A stretch of 6,530 bases of DNA from JAZFYD01 sp036443405 (GTDB lineage: Bacteria; Planctomycetota; PLA2): positions 1 to 6,530 of the forward strand of contig JAZFYD010000160.1 in assembly GCA_036443405.1 (NCBI GenBank), given 5' to 3'. The translations under genes were made by a program, and so were the position numbers. The notes under the pieces are model-generated. The model was not told the DNA's origin. It saw nothing but the letters and a program-made list of their open reading frames with translations, and did not search any database. Shown piece after piece: positions 1-5,419 of the stretch (its first letter is position 1; each line of letters opens with the position of its first letter).

Positions 1-2
1 CG

Positions 3-275
3 GGCGGCCGCTTCGCCGAGATGGACACCAACAACGATGGAGTGATCTCGAGCGAGGAGGCCGAGCGCGCGCTGGGCCACCGCGCCAAGGAGAGCGACTT
101 CGGCCTGCTCGATCGATACGACGCCGACGGTGACGGAAAGATCACGCGCGAGGAATTCACGGGTCCGGGCAAGATGTTCGATCGGCTCGACAAGAACGGC
201 GACGGCGTCATCGATCGGCGCGACCAGCCCGACAAGAAGGGGCCCGATCGGAAGAAAAAGCCGAAGGTCGACTAG
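3..275 (+). CDS. EF-hand calcium-binding protein, C-terminal part (5' end outside window)
   Basis: The reading frame is open from the left edge (GGRFAE before the first Met at 21), so the true start lies upstream and only about the last 90 residues are present. Counting from the Met at 21, three 12-residue EF-hand loops are visible: D2-E13 (DTNNDGVISSEE), D34-E45 (DADGDGKITREE) and D57-D68 (DKNGDGVIDRRD). The Asp/Asn residues at loop positions 1, 3 and 5, Gly at 6 and Ile at 8 are canonical. The third loop has Asp instead of Glu at position 12, which in EF-hands usually changes Ca/Mg preference. The tail is strongly basic (KKGPDRKKKPKVD). Bacterial proteins of this type are usually secreted or periplasmic Ca2+ binders, but no signal peptide is in view. 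A terminator follows at 330-367. The domain call is secure; the biological role is unknown. Confidence 0.88.
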   Translation, partial: GGRFAEMDTNNDGVISSEEAERALGHRAKESDFGLLDRYDADGDGKITREEFTGPGKMFDRLDKNGDGVIDRRDQPDKKGPDRKKKPKVD

Positions 276-329
276 GAAGACGAAACCCACCGCTCGCGAT
301 TGCTGCTTCATTCGCGGGCGACCCTGTTC

Positions 330-367
330 GAGGCGGGCGGCTCAGTGTCGCTCGCCTCTTTTGATTT
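330..367 (+). terminator. Intrinsic terminator of the EF-hand gene
   Basis: A 12-bp stem (330-341 with 347-358, two G-U wobbles, otherwise fully paired) closes a 5-nt loop TCAGT. It is followed at once by TTTTGATTT at 359-367. The stem is GC-rich and lies 55 nt after the EF-hand stop codon, in the right orientation. The reverse orientation lacks a U tract, so it should not terminate the convergent minus-strand operon. Confidence 0.8.
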
Positions 368-374
368 GCGGGTT

Positions 375-651
375 GGAAGAATTACCACAGAGACACAGAG
401 GGGAAGGCAGAGGCTCACGGAGGCGTTCCTGCGCCGAATCGGGGCTGGCCGGGAGACTTCGGAGGAAAGGAAAAGGGGGTAAGGCAAGCGCGTCCGACGC
501 TCCTCCTCTTTCTATTCTTTCAGCTTCACGGGCACGCTCGCTCGGGGTCGGTGCGTTTTCGGAGCAACGCCTCCGTCAGCATTGCCGGCCCATCCGCTAA
601 CGCGGATGGCGCGTGCGGTTCGGACCTCCGTGCCTCTGTGGTGACTCTTCC
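375..651. repeat. Imperfect inverted-repeat element with ACCACAGAG-type termini (non-coding, possibly mobile or MITE-like)
   Basis: The outer arms 375-401 and 625-651 are reverse complements at 23 of 27 positions, and all four differences are transitions. The core is ACCACAGAG at 384-392, mirrored as CTCTGTGGT at 634-642. A second nested pair, 413-427 against 566-580, matches at 14 of 15 (GCTCACGGAGGCGTT against GCTGACGGAGGCGTT). Together they form a long, interrupted hairpin of about 277 bp. From general knowledge, ACCACAGAGACACAGAG-like stretches recur in intergenic regions of many environmental bacteria, often as inverted pairs and sometimes around small ORFs. I see no convincing ORF inside. 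The element fills most of the 420-nt gap between two convergent genes, a tolerant site for insertion. No clear target-site duplication was found. Alternative: an RNA-level structure or a processing/termination element. Confidence 0.72.
590..609. repeat. Perfect 8-bp hairpin inside the right arm of the inverted-repeat element
   Basis: CCATCCGC at 590-597 and GCGGATGG at 602-609 are perfect complements around the 4-nt loop TAAC. It lies in the 44-nt spacer between the two right-arm segments. The equivalent left-arm spacer is only 11 nt, so this hairpin looks like a later or arm-specific addition. No U tract follows in either direction, so it is unlikely to be a terminator. Confidence 0.55.
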
Positions 652-695
652 TCTTCGAACGCGCCCGCCCGCGCAACGGACCTCTGGGGCCGAGG

Positions 696-2039
696 TCACT
701 TCCACTTGTCCAGCAGCCCGGCCAGTCCCTGTTGCGCGAGGTCGCCCAGATCGGGCCCCTGAATCCGGGGTGCGAGTGTGGTTCCGTCGATGCGGAAGTC
801 GAGGGTGTTGATGTACCCGAGGAACTTCTTGAAGTCCCGGCCGCCGTAGCGCACCGCCAGCGGCTTGAGATCGACCTTCAGGTCGAGCTTGCCGTCGAGG
901 GAAACCTTGCCGCCGAGATCGAAACGGGCTTCCTTACCGCTCGCGGAAAGCCGATTGAAGTGCAACCACCCGTCCTCGACCCTGAACTGTGCGCCCGCCG
1001 AGTTCATTTCCAGCGCGCCCTTCTCGTCGCGCCCGACCGCTTGCGCCAGCAGGCCCAAAAGCGAGTTCGCGCCCAGCGCGAGACCGTTCAGCTTCACCTC
1101 GCCGCTGCCGGCGAGCGTCGGTTTCATCGCAGCCCACGTGAGGCCTTGCCCGGAGAGTTCGAACCTGCCTTCGAGGAGTCCCTTCAGCGGACTCTCGTCC
1201 GAGGCCATCGGCGGAAAGAGCGACGCTGCCAACGGCTGCAGCTTGTCGTCCAATGTGATCGAATCGAGCACGAGCGCGGCGCTCCATTTGTTTTCCGCGT
1301 CCAGGGAGGCGCTCCCGGTCACGCGCCCGCCGCTGCCGAGGTTCGCGCCGAGCGTGCTCACCTCGACACGCCCGTTCGCCATCGACGCGTTCAGTACGAG
1401 GTCGCTCAGGCGGAGGATCGGCTGGTCGATCGCCGCGATGTTCACCGTGAGTTTGGACGTGGTCTCGCCGCCCTCGTTGGTCAGGTGCAGTTTCACGGTG
1501 ACGCCGTCGACGGTCACCTTCTCGCCGCGGTCGAGATCCTCGATGATGACCCTCGTGCCGGTCAGCGCGAGATCGATCGACAGGTTGGGGATGTCGCCTG
1601 TGTGCTCGTCGTCGGGTTCTTCATCGTCGCGGGATGCGAACCCGTCGAGGTTGCTCTTGCCGCCTTTCTGAATGATGTGCAGCGTGAGCCCGTCTCCGGA
1701 AGCATCGCCGCGAACACGTCCATCCAGCAGATCCCGGATGCCGATGTTGACATCGATATTTCCGGCCTCGAGCAGCGCGCCCTCGGGAAATCCCTCCGGG
1801 TTCGCGATCCGCAGATCCCGCAGCGCGACGTCCTTGAACAGGAACCCGACGCTCAGCCCCCCGAGTTCGACATTGCGATCCAGGCTCTTGCTCAGCGCCG
1901 CGGTCAGTTCCTTGCGCCCGGACTCGCTGCTCAGATACCACGGCACCCCGAACAGCGCGACGAGGACGAGAGCCACCACGAGATAGGCAAGACGGCGAGC
2001 GATGCGCAGGAACTTCCGCATGGCCGCCATCGTACTCAT
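696..2039 (-). CDS. AsmA-family inner-membrane-anchored periplasmic protein
   Basis: 447 residues from ATG 2039; further in-frame ATGs lie at 2030 and 2021. None has a strong ribosome binding site, so the exact start is uncertain. One N-terminal transmembrane helix (about residues 17-36, after the basic RKFLRIARR) anchors a long beta-rich periplasmic region. Family hallmarks are the segment near 56-110 (DVALRDLRIANPEGFPEGALLEA, then a DLLDGRV stretch) and GGKSNLDGF at 126-134, which matches the AsmA 'G..N.d.l' pattern. The C-terminal AsmA_2-like part covers about 293-447 (FELSGQGLTW, GSGEVKLNGLAL, LGGKVSLDGKLDLKVDL). An acidic low-complexity insert lies at about 137-149. AsmA relatives are linked to outer-membrane assembly and inter-membrane lipid transport. 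This is the last gene of the minus-strand operon, 38 nt after the cytochrome stop, which suggests service to the same envelope module. No good terminator is visible downstream. Confidence 0.82.
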   Translation of the reverse strand: MSTMAAMRKFLRIARRLAYLVVALVLVALFGVPWYLSSESGRKELTAALSKSLDRNVELGGLSVGFLFKDVALRDLRIANPEGFPEGALLEAGNIDVNIGIRDLLDGRVRGDASGDGLTLHIIQKGGKSNLDGFASRDDEEPDDEHTGDIPNLSIDLALTGTRVIIEDLDRGEKVTVDGVTVKLHLTNEGGETTSKLTVNIAAIDQPILRLSDLVLNASMANGRVEVSTLGANLGSGGRVTGSASLDAENKWSAALVLDSITLDDKLQPLAASLFPPMASDESPLKGLLEGRFELSGQGLTWAAMKPTLAGSGEVKLNGLALGANSLLGLLAQAVGRDEKGALEMNSAGAQFRVEDGWLHFNRLSASGKEARFDLGGKVSLDGKLDLKVDLKPLAVRYGGRDFKKFLGYINTLDFRIDGTTLAPRIQGPDLGDLAQQGLAGLLDKWK

Positions 2040-2077
2040 CCGGGCCGGGTTTTTGGCGCGCCGGTTGGCGCGGCTGC

Positions 2078-2650
2078 TCAGCGTTTCTTGAGGCCGAGCC
2101 CGATGCGGAGTGTCGGTTTGCGGGCCACGACGAACAGATGCAGTTCGTATGTCGTCTTGCCGACACGCCAGGAATCGACAACGACGGTGCCCGCGCCGCG
2201 GATCTCGTGTTTCTGGCCGGCGAGTTTGAGCGTGACGACGTCGCCTGAAACTTCCACGTCGAACCTGCGGCGGCCGAGCCTCACGCGTTTGTCGCGAACC
2301 CTGGCGGTGTTCAGGACGGCGAGAAACCGTTTTTCCGGCTTGCGCGTCTCGCGGGCTCGGCGCGACGGCGCGCGGGTGCGCTTGCGCGCGAGGTAGTCGA
2401 CGATCCGCCGCGCCTCGTCCGGTGCGATGCCGGAGTGCGGCATGCGCTGCATTCGCCAGACGATCTCGCGCCACTGGTCACGCCCCGCTTGGCGGTGCGA
2501 AACGCGCGACGGGTCATGGCAGGCCGAACAGCGTCGACGAAACAACGTCGCGTCGCTCATGCGCCGGTTGGACGCGACCTTCTTTTCCGACGCCGTGGCC
2601 AACCCAACACCCACGTAGAGCACGACGAGAAACGGAGCCGCGGCACGCAT
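2078..2650 (-). CDS. Periplasmic monoheme cytochrome c with an extra C-terminal beta-rich domain
   Basis: 190 residues. An N-terminal signal peptide (about 1-20, ending near ATA/SE) directs export. The heme site is CSACH at 41-45. The likely distal ligand is Met70 in RMPHSG, with Met67 as an alternative. A helix containing DEARRIVDYLARKR ends the compact cytochrome fold near residue 90. A very basic linker (about 88-106) follows, then about 85 residues predicted to be mostly beta strands (RFDVEVSGDVVTLKLAG, YELHLFVVARKP), which I cannot assign. Its ATG at 2650 shares one base with the TGA of the upstream cytochrome lipoprotein (TGATG), and an AGGA sits 6 nt before the start, so translation is probably coupled. 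It is likely a periplasmic electron carrier working with the preceding cytochrome; the donor and acceptor are unknown. Confidence 0.8.
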   Translation of the reverse strand: MRAAAPFLVVLYVGVGLATASEKKVASNRRMSDATLFRRRCSACHDPSRVSHRQAGRDQWREIVWRMQRMPHSGIAPDEARRIVDYLARKRTRAPSRRARETRKPEKRFLAVLNTARVRDKRVRLGRRRFDVEVSGDVVTLKLAGQKHEIRGAGTVVVDSWRVGKTTYELHLFVVARKPTLRIGLGLKKR

Positions 2651-3063
2651 CAGTTGTCCTGCGCTCCCTCGTCGATCCAGGTCTTGATCGCATCGATTTG
2701 CGCATCGAGCAACGGCCCGGAGTCCTCCGGCATTTGCGGTTGCGCACGTCCGTCGAGTATGCGAACCAACAGGCTGCCATCGCCGTTGCCCGGGATCACG
2801 ACCTGTCCCGAATTGCCCCCGGCGAGCAACGCATCGCGGTTTTCGACGCCGAGGCCGCCCGCGCCGCCGTGGCAGTTGATGCAGACCTGATTGAAGATCG
2901 GCTGGATGTCCATCGAGTAGAGGACCGTCGCCTGAGGCGGACCGCCGCCGCCGTTGCCGGCGTTGGGGTCGATCACGGTCTGGATGCCGCCATCGGGAGA
3001 CACATCACACGCCGCGAGCAACGACGCGAGAAAGAGGATGCAGAGAATCGTTGTGGGCTTCAT
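2650..3063 (-). CDS. Monoheme cytochrome c lipoprotein (planctomycete-type cytochrome domain)
   Basis: 137 residues with a type II signal peptide: hydrophobic stretch 6-18 and lipobox LAAC with Cys19 as the lipidated residue. The +2 residue is Asp, which in enteric bacteria favours inner-membrane retention; whether the rule holds here is unknown. A Gly/Pro/Asn-rich spacer (20-47) leads to the heme domain: SMDIQPIF, heme motif CINCH at 61-65, axial Met111 in PQMPEDSGPL, and a final helix IDAIKTWIDEGA. This order (DIQPIF...C..CH...MP....L....I..I..WI..GA) is the pattern of small cytochromes common in planctomycetes and related bacteria. It starts at ATG 3063 with a TGATG overlap with the porin stop and has no clear Shine-Dalgarno, so it probably depends on translational coupling. 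Expected role: membrane-tethered electron transfer. Confidence 0.85.
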   Translation of the reverse strand: MKPTTILCILFLASLLAACDVSPDGGIQTVIDPNAGNGGGGPPQATVLYSMDIQPIFNQVCINCHGGAGGLGVENRDALLAGGNSGQVVIPGNGDGSLLVRILDGRAQPQMPEDSGPLLDAQIDAIKTWIDEGAQDN

Positions 3064-4403
3064 CAGAAGGGAATCACGACCTGGGTTCCGACCCGGTGCG
3101 CCGAAGGCTCGCCGAGATCGTAGTTCCAGTAGGAGTATTCGAGTTTCCAGAGGATCCCGATTTCAAAGCGCCGAGTGACGCCCACCGCGATGCGCCAGAT
3201 GCGCGTCGTCACCGGGCCGGAGTTGTCGGGATCCTGGGCGCCGTCCGTCAATTCCGGGGCGCGCTGCGACAGCCAGTCGAGCGCCGTGTAGTAGAGCCAC
3301 TTCGGATTCGGTCGCGCCTCGATGATGAGGTACGCGCCCTGCACCCGTTTGGCGTCGTTGATCGTGGAATTCGGATCGCCGGCGACCGGATACCTGGTCT
3401 CACGCGGGGCGTACACGTACTCGGCGCGGAAGGTGAGGCTACCGTCCGGACCGAAGACCTGGTCGAACACCATCAAGAGATCGGCGCCGTACATGCGATA
3501 CGAAAGCGAGTTGTCGCTGTCGTACTTGCCCGTCATCCACGAGACGCCGAACCCGTACCGTTTCAATTCGCCGCGCGCGAGCGTGTAGGTCGCGCGCGCG
3601 CCAATCTGTTTGTTCGCGTTGTTGTCGCTGAAGCTGGCGCCGCTGCCCAGGTCGTCCGTGCCGGTAAGGCCGTTGGTCAGGAACGCTGCGTAGTAGAGCT
3701 GGTTGCGCCCCTGCCACTTGCTTCCGCTCAACACGATTCCCGTGTCGCTGTAGATCGTGCGGAACACCTCGCGCGGGTGGTTCGGCGGCGTGAAGAAGAT
3801 GTCCGTGTCGCCGGAATAGAGGAGCGGCCGGCTCAGCGTGTCGAACGTATCGATGAAGCTGCGCTGGTTGAACTGCCCGAACGGTACGACGATGCGGCCG
3901 ATGTTGAAACGCGTCAACTCGTTGGGGCTGTACTCCAGCTCGGCTAGCGTGCCGTCGGTGTAGTAGCGCGCCGTGAGCTCTTCGTTGAAGCGGTACACGA
4001 GCCGTATGTAGGACTCGTCGAGCAGGAACGTGTTGGTCGACCGTGTGTCGTCGCTGAATTTCGTCGCGAGAAAACTGCCGGCAATGACCGCCCCGATACT
4101 GAGGCGCGATTCGCGATCCGGGACCGGCGCCGCCGGGTTCTCCTCCAGGTAGCGATCGATTTCCTCTTCGAGGGCGGACCGATCCATCGATTGCGCGAGC
4201 GTGTCGGTTGCTTTGGCCAGCGACTCCTCGAGTTCGTCGATGCGCTTGTCACGCGCCTGTGATCGTGCACGCTCCTCGGCGAGGGATTCTTCGAGGCGTC
4301 TCACCCGCTCCGCGAGATCGACATCTTGCGCGAACAGAGGGCCGGCGAGCGGGGAAACGGCGAAGGCGAGGAGACAAACGGCGATGCGAAACACGGTGCG
4401 CAA
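3063..4403 (-). CDS. Outer-membrane beta-barrel protein, porin-like with N-terminal coiled coil
   Basis: 446 residues. An in-frame TAG lies 9 nt before the chosen TTG at 4403, so translation must start at TTG 4403 or GTG 4394; no earlier start exists and the next Met is near residue 73. Either start leaves a good signal peptide (hydrophobic to about 25, cleavage near LFA/QDV). Residues about 28-86 are a heptad-rich coiled coil (RVRRLEESLAEERARS, KRIDELEESLAKA), followed by a Pro/Ala hinge. From about 100 the sequence is alternating amphipathic beta strands rich in Tyr, Trp and Arg, ending in the C-terminal Phe (VVIPF) recognised for barrel assembly. GRIVVPFGQFNQRSF resembles the strand motif of phosphate-selective (OprP/OprO-like) porins. 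The coiled coil may trimerise the barrel, as in that family. It heads an operon with two monoheme cytochromes and an AsmA-like protein. The substrate is unknown. Confidence 0.82.
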   Translation of the reverse strand: MRTVFRIAVCLLAFAVSPLAGPLFAQDVDLAERVRRLEESLAEERARSQARDKRIDELEESLAKATDTLAQSMDRSALEEEIDRYLEENPAAPVPDRESRLSIGAVIAGSFLATKFSDDTRSTNTFLLDESYIRLVYRFNEELTARYYTDGTLAELEYSPNELTRFNIGRIVVPFGQFNQRSFIDTFDTLSRPLLYSGDTDIFFTPPNHPREVFRTIYSDTGIVLSGSKWQGRNQLYYAAFLTNGLTGTDDLGSGASFSDNNANKQIGARATYTLARGELKRYGFGVSWMTGKYDSDNSLSYRMYGADLLMVFDQVFGPDGSLTFRAEYVYAPRETRYPVAGDPNSTINDAKRVQGAYLIIEARPNPKWLYYTALDWLSQRAPELTDGAQDPDNSGPVTTRIWRIAVGVTRRFEIGILWKLEYSYWNYDLGEPSAHRVGTQVVIPF

Positions 4404-4409
4404 CGCAGT

Positions 4410-4415
4410 CTAGCC
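4410..4415 (-). promoter_or_regulatory. Possible -10 box (TAGACT) directly before the porin start
   Basis: TAGACT (minus strand 4415-4410) fits the TANNNT -10 pattern and ends 6 nt before the TTG start. No convincing -35 is spaced correctly: TTGAAT lies 24 nt upstream. If used, transcription would begin at or next to the start codon and give a leaderless mRNA. That would agree with the missing Shine-Dalgarno. The hexamer also contains the TAG stop that limits the upstream reading frame. Speculative. Confidence 0.25.
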
Positions 4416-4446
4416 GATCACGATCCCGATTCGGAAATTCAAGCGC

Positions 4447-4466
4447 CCGCCCGGCGAACCGAGCGG
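4447..4466 (-). other. Stem-loop upstream of the porin gene (weak terminator or leader structure)
   Basis: On the minus strand, CCGCTCGG (4466-4459) pairs with CCGGGCGG (4454-4447) around a TTCG loop: 8 bp with one T-G wobble. It sits between the Cys-rich lipoprotein stop (4534) and the porin start (4403). No U run follows (GCGCTTGAATTT), so it is a poor intrinsic terminator. It could attenuate read-through or be a 5' leader structure for the porin operon. Confidence 0.35.
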
Positions 4467-4533
4467 ACGCGTGTTTTGTCAGGTACACCGCCCGCGCCCC
4501 AAAGCGCTCATGCGGTGCTGTCCGTTTTCAGTC

Positions 4534-5037
4534 CTAGTTGCCCGGTGTCGCGCAACCGCAGCTGCAACCGGCGCCGCATGCGCTTTCTTCGCCACCGCCG
4601 CACGCCGCGCCGCAGGCGCACGCTTCCGCGTTGCCGGAGCACGCGCCGCAACCGCACGCAGCGCAGGCAGAGCCGCAACCACACGCTGCACAAGCGGAAC
4701 CGCAGCCGCCGCCGCACGCGTCATCGGCGCCAGAACCGCAACCGGCGCACGCGTTCTCGATGATCGTGACTTCGGGCACGTCCTTGCCCGCATACGTGCG
4801 AAGCGTCTTGTCGCTTTCGCCATCGACGATCCAGGTTCTGTTGTCCTGCGCCGAGTAATAGTGAATCTGTCGCGCGCCTGCGGTCCCGCCGTCGACGTAG
4901 CGGCCGTCCTCGCTGCTGACAACGAGCACCGCCCTGGCGTCCGCGGCGAGATTATCAGCGCCGGAGTCCAGTTTCTTACCGGCGCACGCAACGATCATGG
5001 AAGCTGCGAAGGCCATCAGTGTGAGTCGAATCTTCAT
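4534..5037 (-). CDS. Lipoprotein with an extremely cysteine-rich C-terminal tail (18 Cys in 66 residues)
   Basis: 167 residues from ATG 5037. An in-frame ATG at 5070 exists, but 5037 is preferred: GAGGA precedes it at a normal distance and the signal sequence begins here. The type II signal peptide MKIRLTLMAF..MIVAC places the lipidated residue at Cys18. Residues about 19-95 are a small non-Cys domain (ARAVLVVSSEDGRYVDGG, IHYYSAQDNRTWIVDG, KDVPEVTIIENA) that I do not recognise. Residues 97-162 hold 18 cysteines in CxxC, CxC and CxxxC spacings among Gly and Ala, with Asp/Glu but no His or aromatics. It includes two exact copies of the 9-residue unit GSACAACGC (113-130). Such a composition suggests metal binding (metallothionein-like), a disulfide-knotted surface tail, or a modified peptide. 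The gene lies 130 nt upstream of the porin operon in the same direction. Function unknown. Confidence 0.75.
   Translation of the reverse strand: MKIRLTLMAFAASMIVACAGKKLDSGADNLAADARAVLVVSSEDGRYVDGGTAGARQIHYYSAQDNRTWIVDGESDKTLRTYAGKDVPEVTIIENACAGCGSGADDACGGGCGSACAACGCGSACAACGCGACSGNAEACACGAACGGGEESACGAGCSCGCATPGN
4646..4699 (-). repeat. Two tandem 27-bp repeats inside the Cys-rich gene
   Basis: Units 4646-4672 and 4673-4699 each begin CCGCAACC on the + strand and encode the same 9 residues (GSACAACGC) on the minus strand. They differ at a handful of positions, all synonymous. The next stretch from 4700 (CCGCAGCC) begins like a decayed third unit. This fits growth of the tail by in-frame duplication followed by selection on the protein sequence. 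Confidence 0.7.
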
Positions 5038-5322
5038 CTCGTGTCCTCTTCGAAATGGATGCATCGTCACGACGGCTGCGCGGCAACCGCCCCGCGGACC
5101 CTCCTTGGGCTTCTCGCGGAATCGAACGGAACCATCTTAATAATCTCGCGAGCCGCGGATAGCCCGAGTCCCGCCGAAACCGTCTCGCGTCGAGTCGGCA
5201 TGTTTTGGTTACCGGACATCGCTGCGAGAGAGCCCGCATGGCCCCGGCATTCCTTGAATCATGAACCCCATCCCGTATCGTTGGCCGCGGCGCAATTTCC
5301 CACACAAATCCGGCTGGTCCCA
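5038..5322. other. Divergent intergenic region with weak promoter candidates
   Basis: This is the left part of the gap between the minus-strand Cys-rich lipoprotein and the plus-strand winged-helix gene. An AT-rich island (CTTAATAAT, 5136-5144) stands out in GC-rich surroundings. Read on the minus strand it gives a TATTAA -10 candidate for the lipoprotein, about 100 nt before its start, with no clear -35. It abuts the perfect palindrome CTCGCGAG (5145-5152). TCTCGCG occurs at 5112, 5144 and 5183. No convincing coding sequence or RNA gene is visible. Confidence 0.4.
5254..5281 (+). promoter_or_regulatory. Candidate sigma-70-like promoter (distal) for the winged-helix/SHMT genes
   Basis: TTGAAT (5254-5259) and TATCGT (5276-5281) are separated by 16 bp, an acceptable spacing. 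Transcription would start near 5288, giving a leader of about 130 nt that contains the whole GTTTGC box array. Match quality is moderate. Confidence 0.35.
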
Positions 5323-5405
5323 CGGGATGAGCCGAACATTGTTTGCCGACTCTTGTTTGCGGATGCTGGTTGTCAAATCGTGTTTGCGAACTGTAGTTGG
5401 CGGTT
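5323..5405 (+). repeat. Array of five (perhaps six) ~14-bp GTTTGC-type direct repeats, probable operator
   Basis: Units begin at 5337, 5351, 5365, 5379 and 5392. Their cores are GTTTGC (5341), GTTTGC (5355), GTTGTC (5369), GTTTGC (5382) and GTTGGC (5396), so core-to-core spacing is 14, 14, 13 and 14 bp. The flanks are also similar: TT usually precedes and G/C-G/A-A-C/T follows, for example CATTGTTTGCCGAC and TCTTGTTTGCGGAT. A weaker sixth unit at 5323-5336 shares GCCGA in the same phase. The array stops exactly where AGGTGG begins, ahead of a gene with a predicted DNA-binding domain, so cooperative binding and autoregulation are plausible. Too short and too diverged for a CRISPR. Confidence 0.6.
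5370..5397 (+). promoter_or_regulatory. Candidate proximal promoter embedded in the box array
   Basis: TTGTCA (5370-5375, one mismatch to TTGACA) and TGTAGT (5392-5397, four of six to TATAAT) are separated by 16 bp. Transcription would begin near 5404, just before the ribosome binding site AGGTGG at 5406-5411 and ATG 5420. The -35 lies inside box 3 of the array and the -10 overlaps the start of box 5, so anything binding the boxes would compete with RNA polymerase. Confidence 0.35.
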
Positions 5406-5419
5406 AGGTGGCTACATCC

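Noticed and set aside
300..482. Small ORF across the left arm of the repeat element (contains TTETQRG)
   Set aside because: ETQR-type peptides are the usual chance translation of ACCACAGAGACACAGAG sequence; no start signal, and it runs through a terminator and a repeat arm.
679..697. GACCTC/GAGGTC hairpin at the AsmA stop codon as operon terminator
   Set aside because: Only a 6-bp stem and no U tract follows on the minus strand.
2055..2062. Palindrome GGCGCGCC near the AsmA start
   Set aside because: Short GC palindromes are expected by chance at this base composition, and no symmetrical partner sites are seen.
732..2396. Long open frame on the + strand opposite the AsmA and cytochrome genes
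   Set aside because: Antisense shadow in GC-rich DNA: no domain signal, Arg/Val/Glu-biased composition, and the minus strand carries clear family motifs, a transmembrane anchor and a heme site.
3051..3947. Long open frame on the + strand opposite the porin
   Set aside because: Shadow of the porin; the minus-strand product has a signal peptide, coiled coil and barrel strands with a terminal Phe.
4486..4517. Branched stem (CACCGC/GCGGTG with inner GCGC/GCGC) after the Cys-rich gene as terminator
   Set aside because: Internal loops and absence of a U run make it a weak candidate; it may be chance in GC-rich sequence.
5323..5405. CRISPR-like array
   Set aside because: Repeat units are 14 bp and contiguous without spacers, far from CRISPR geometry, and no cas genes are present.
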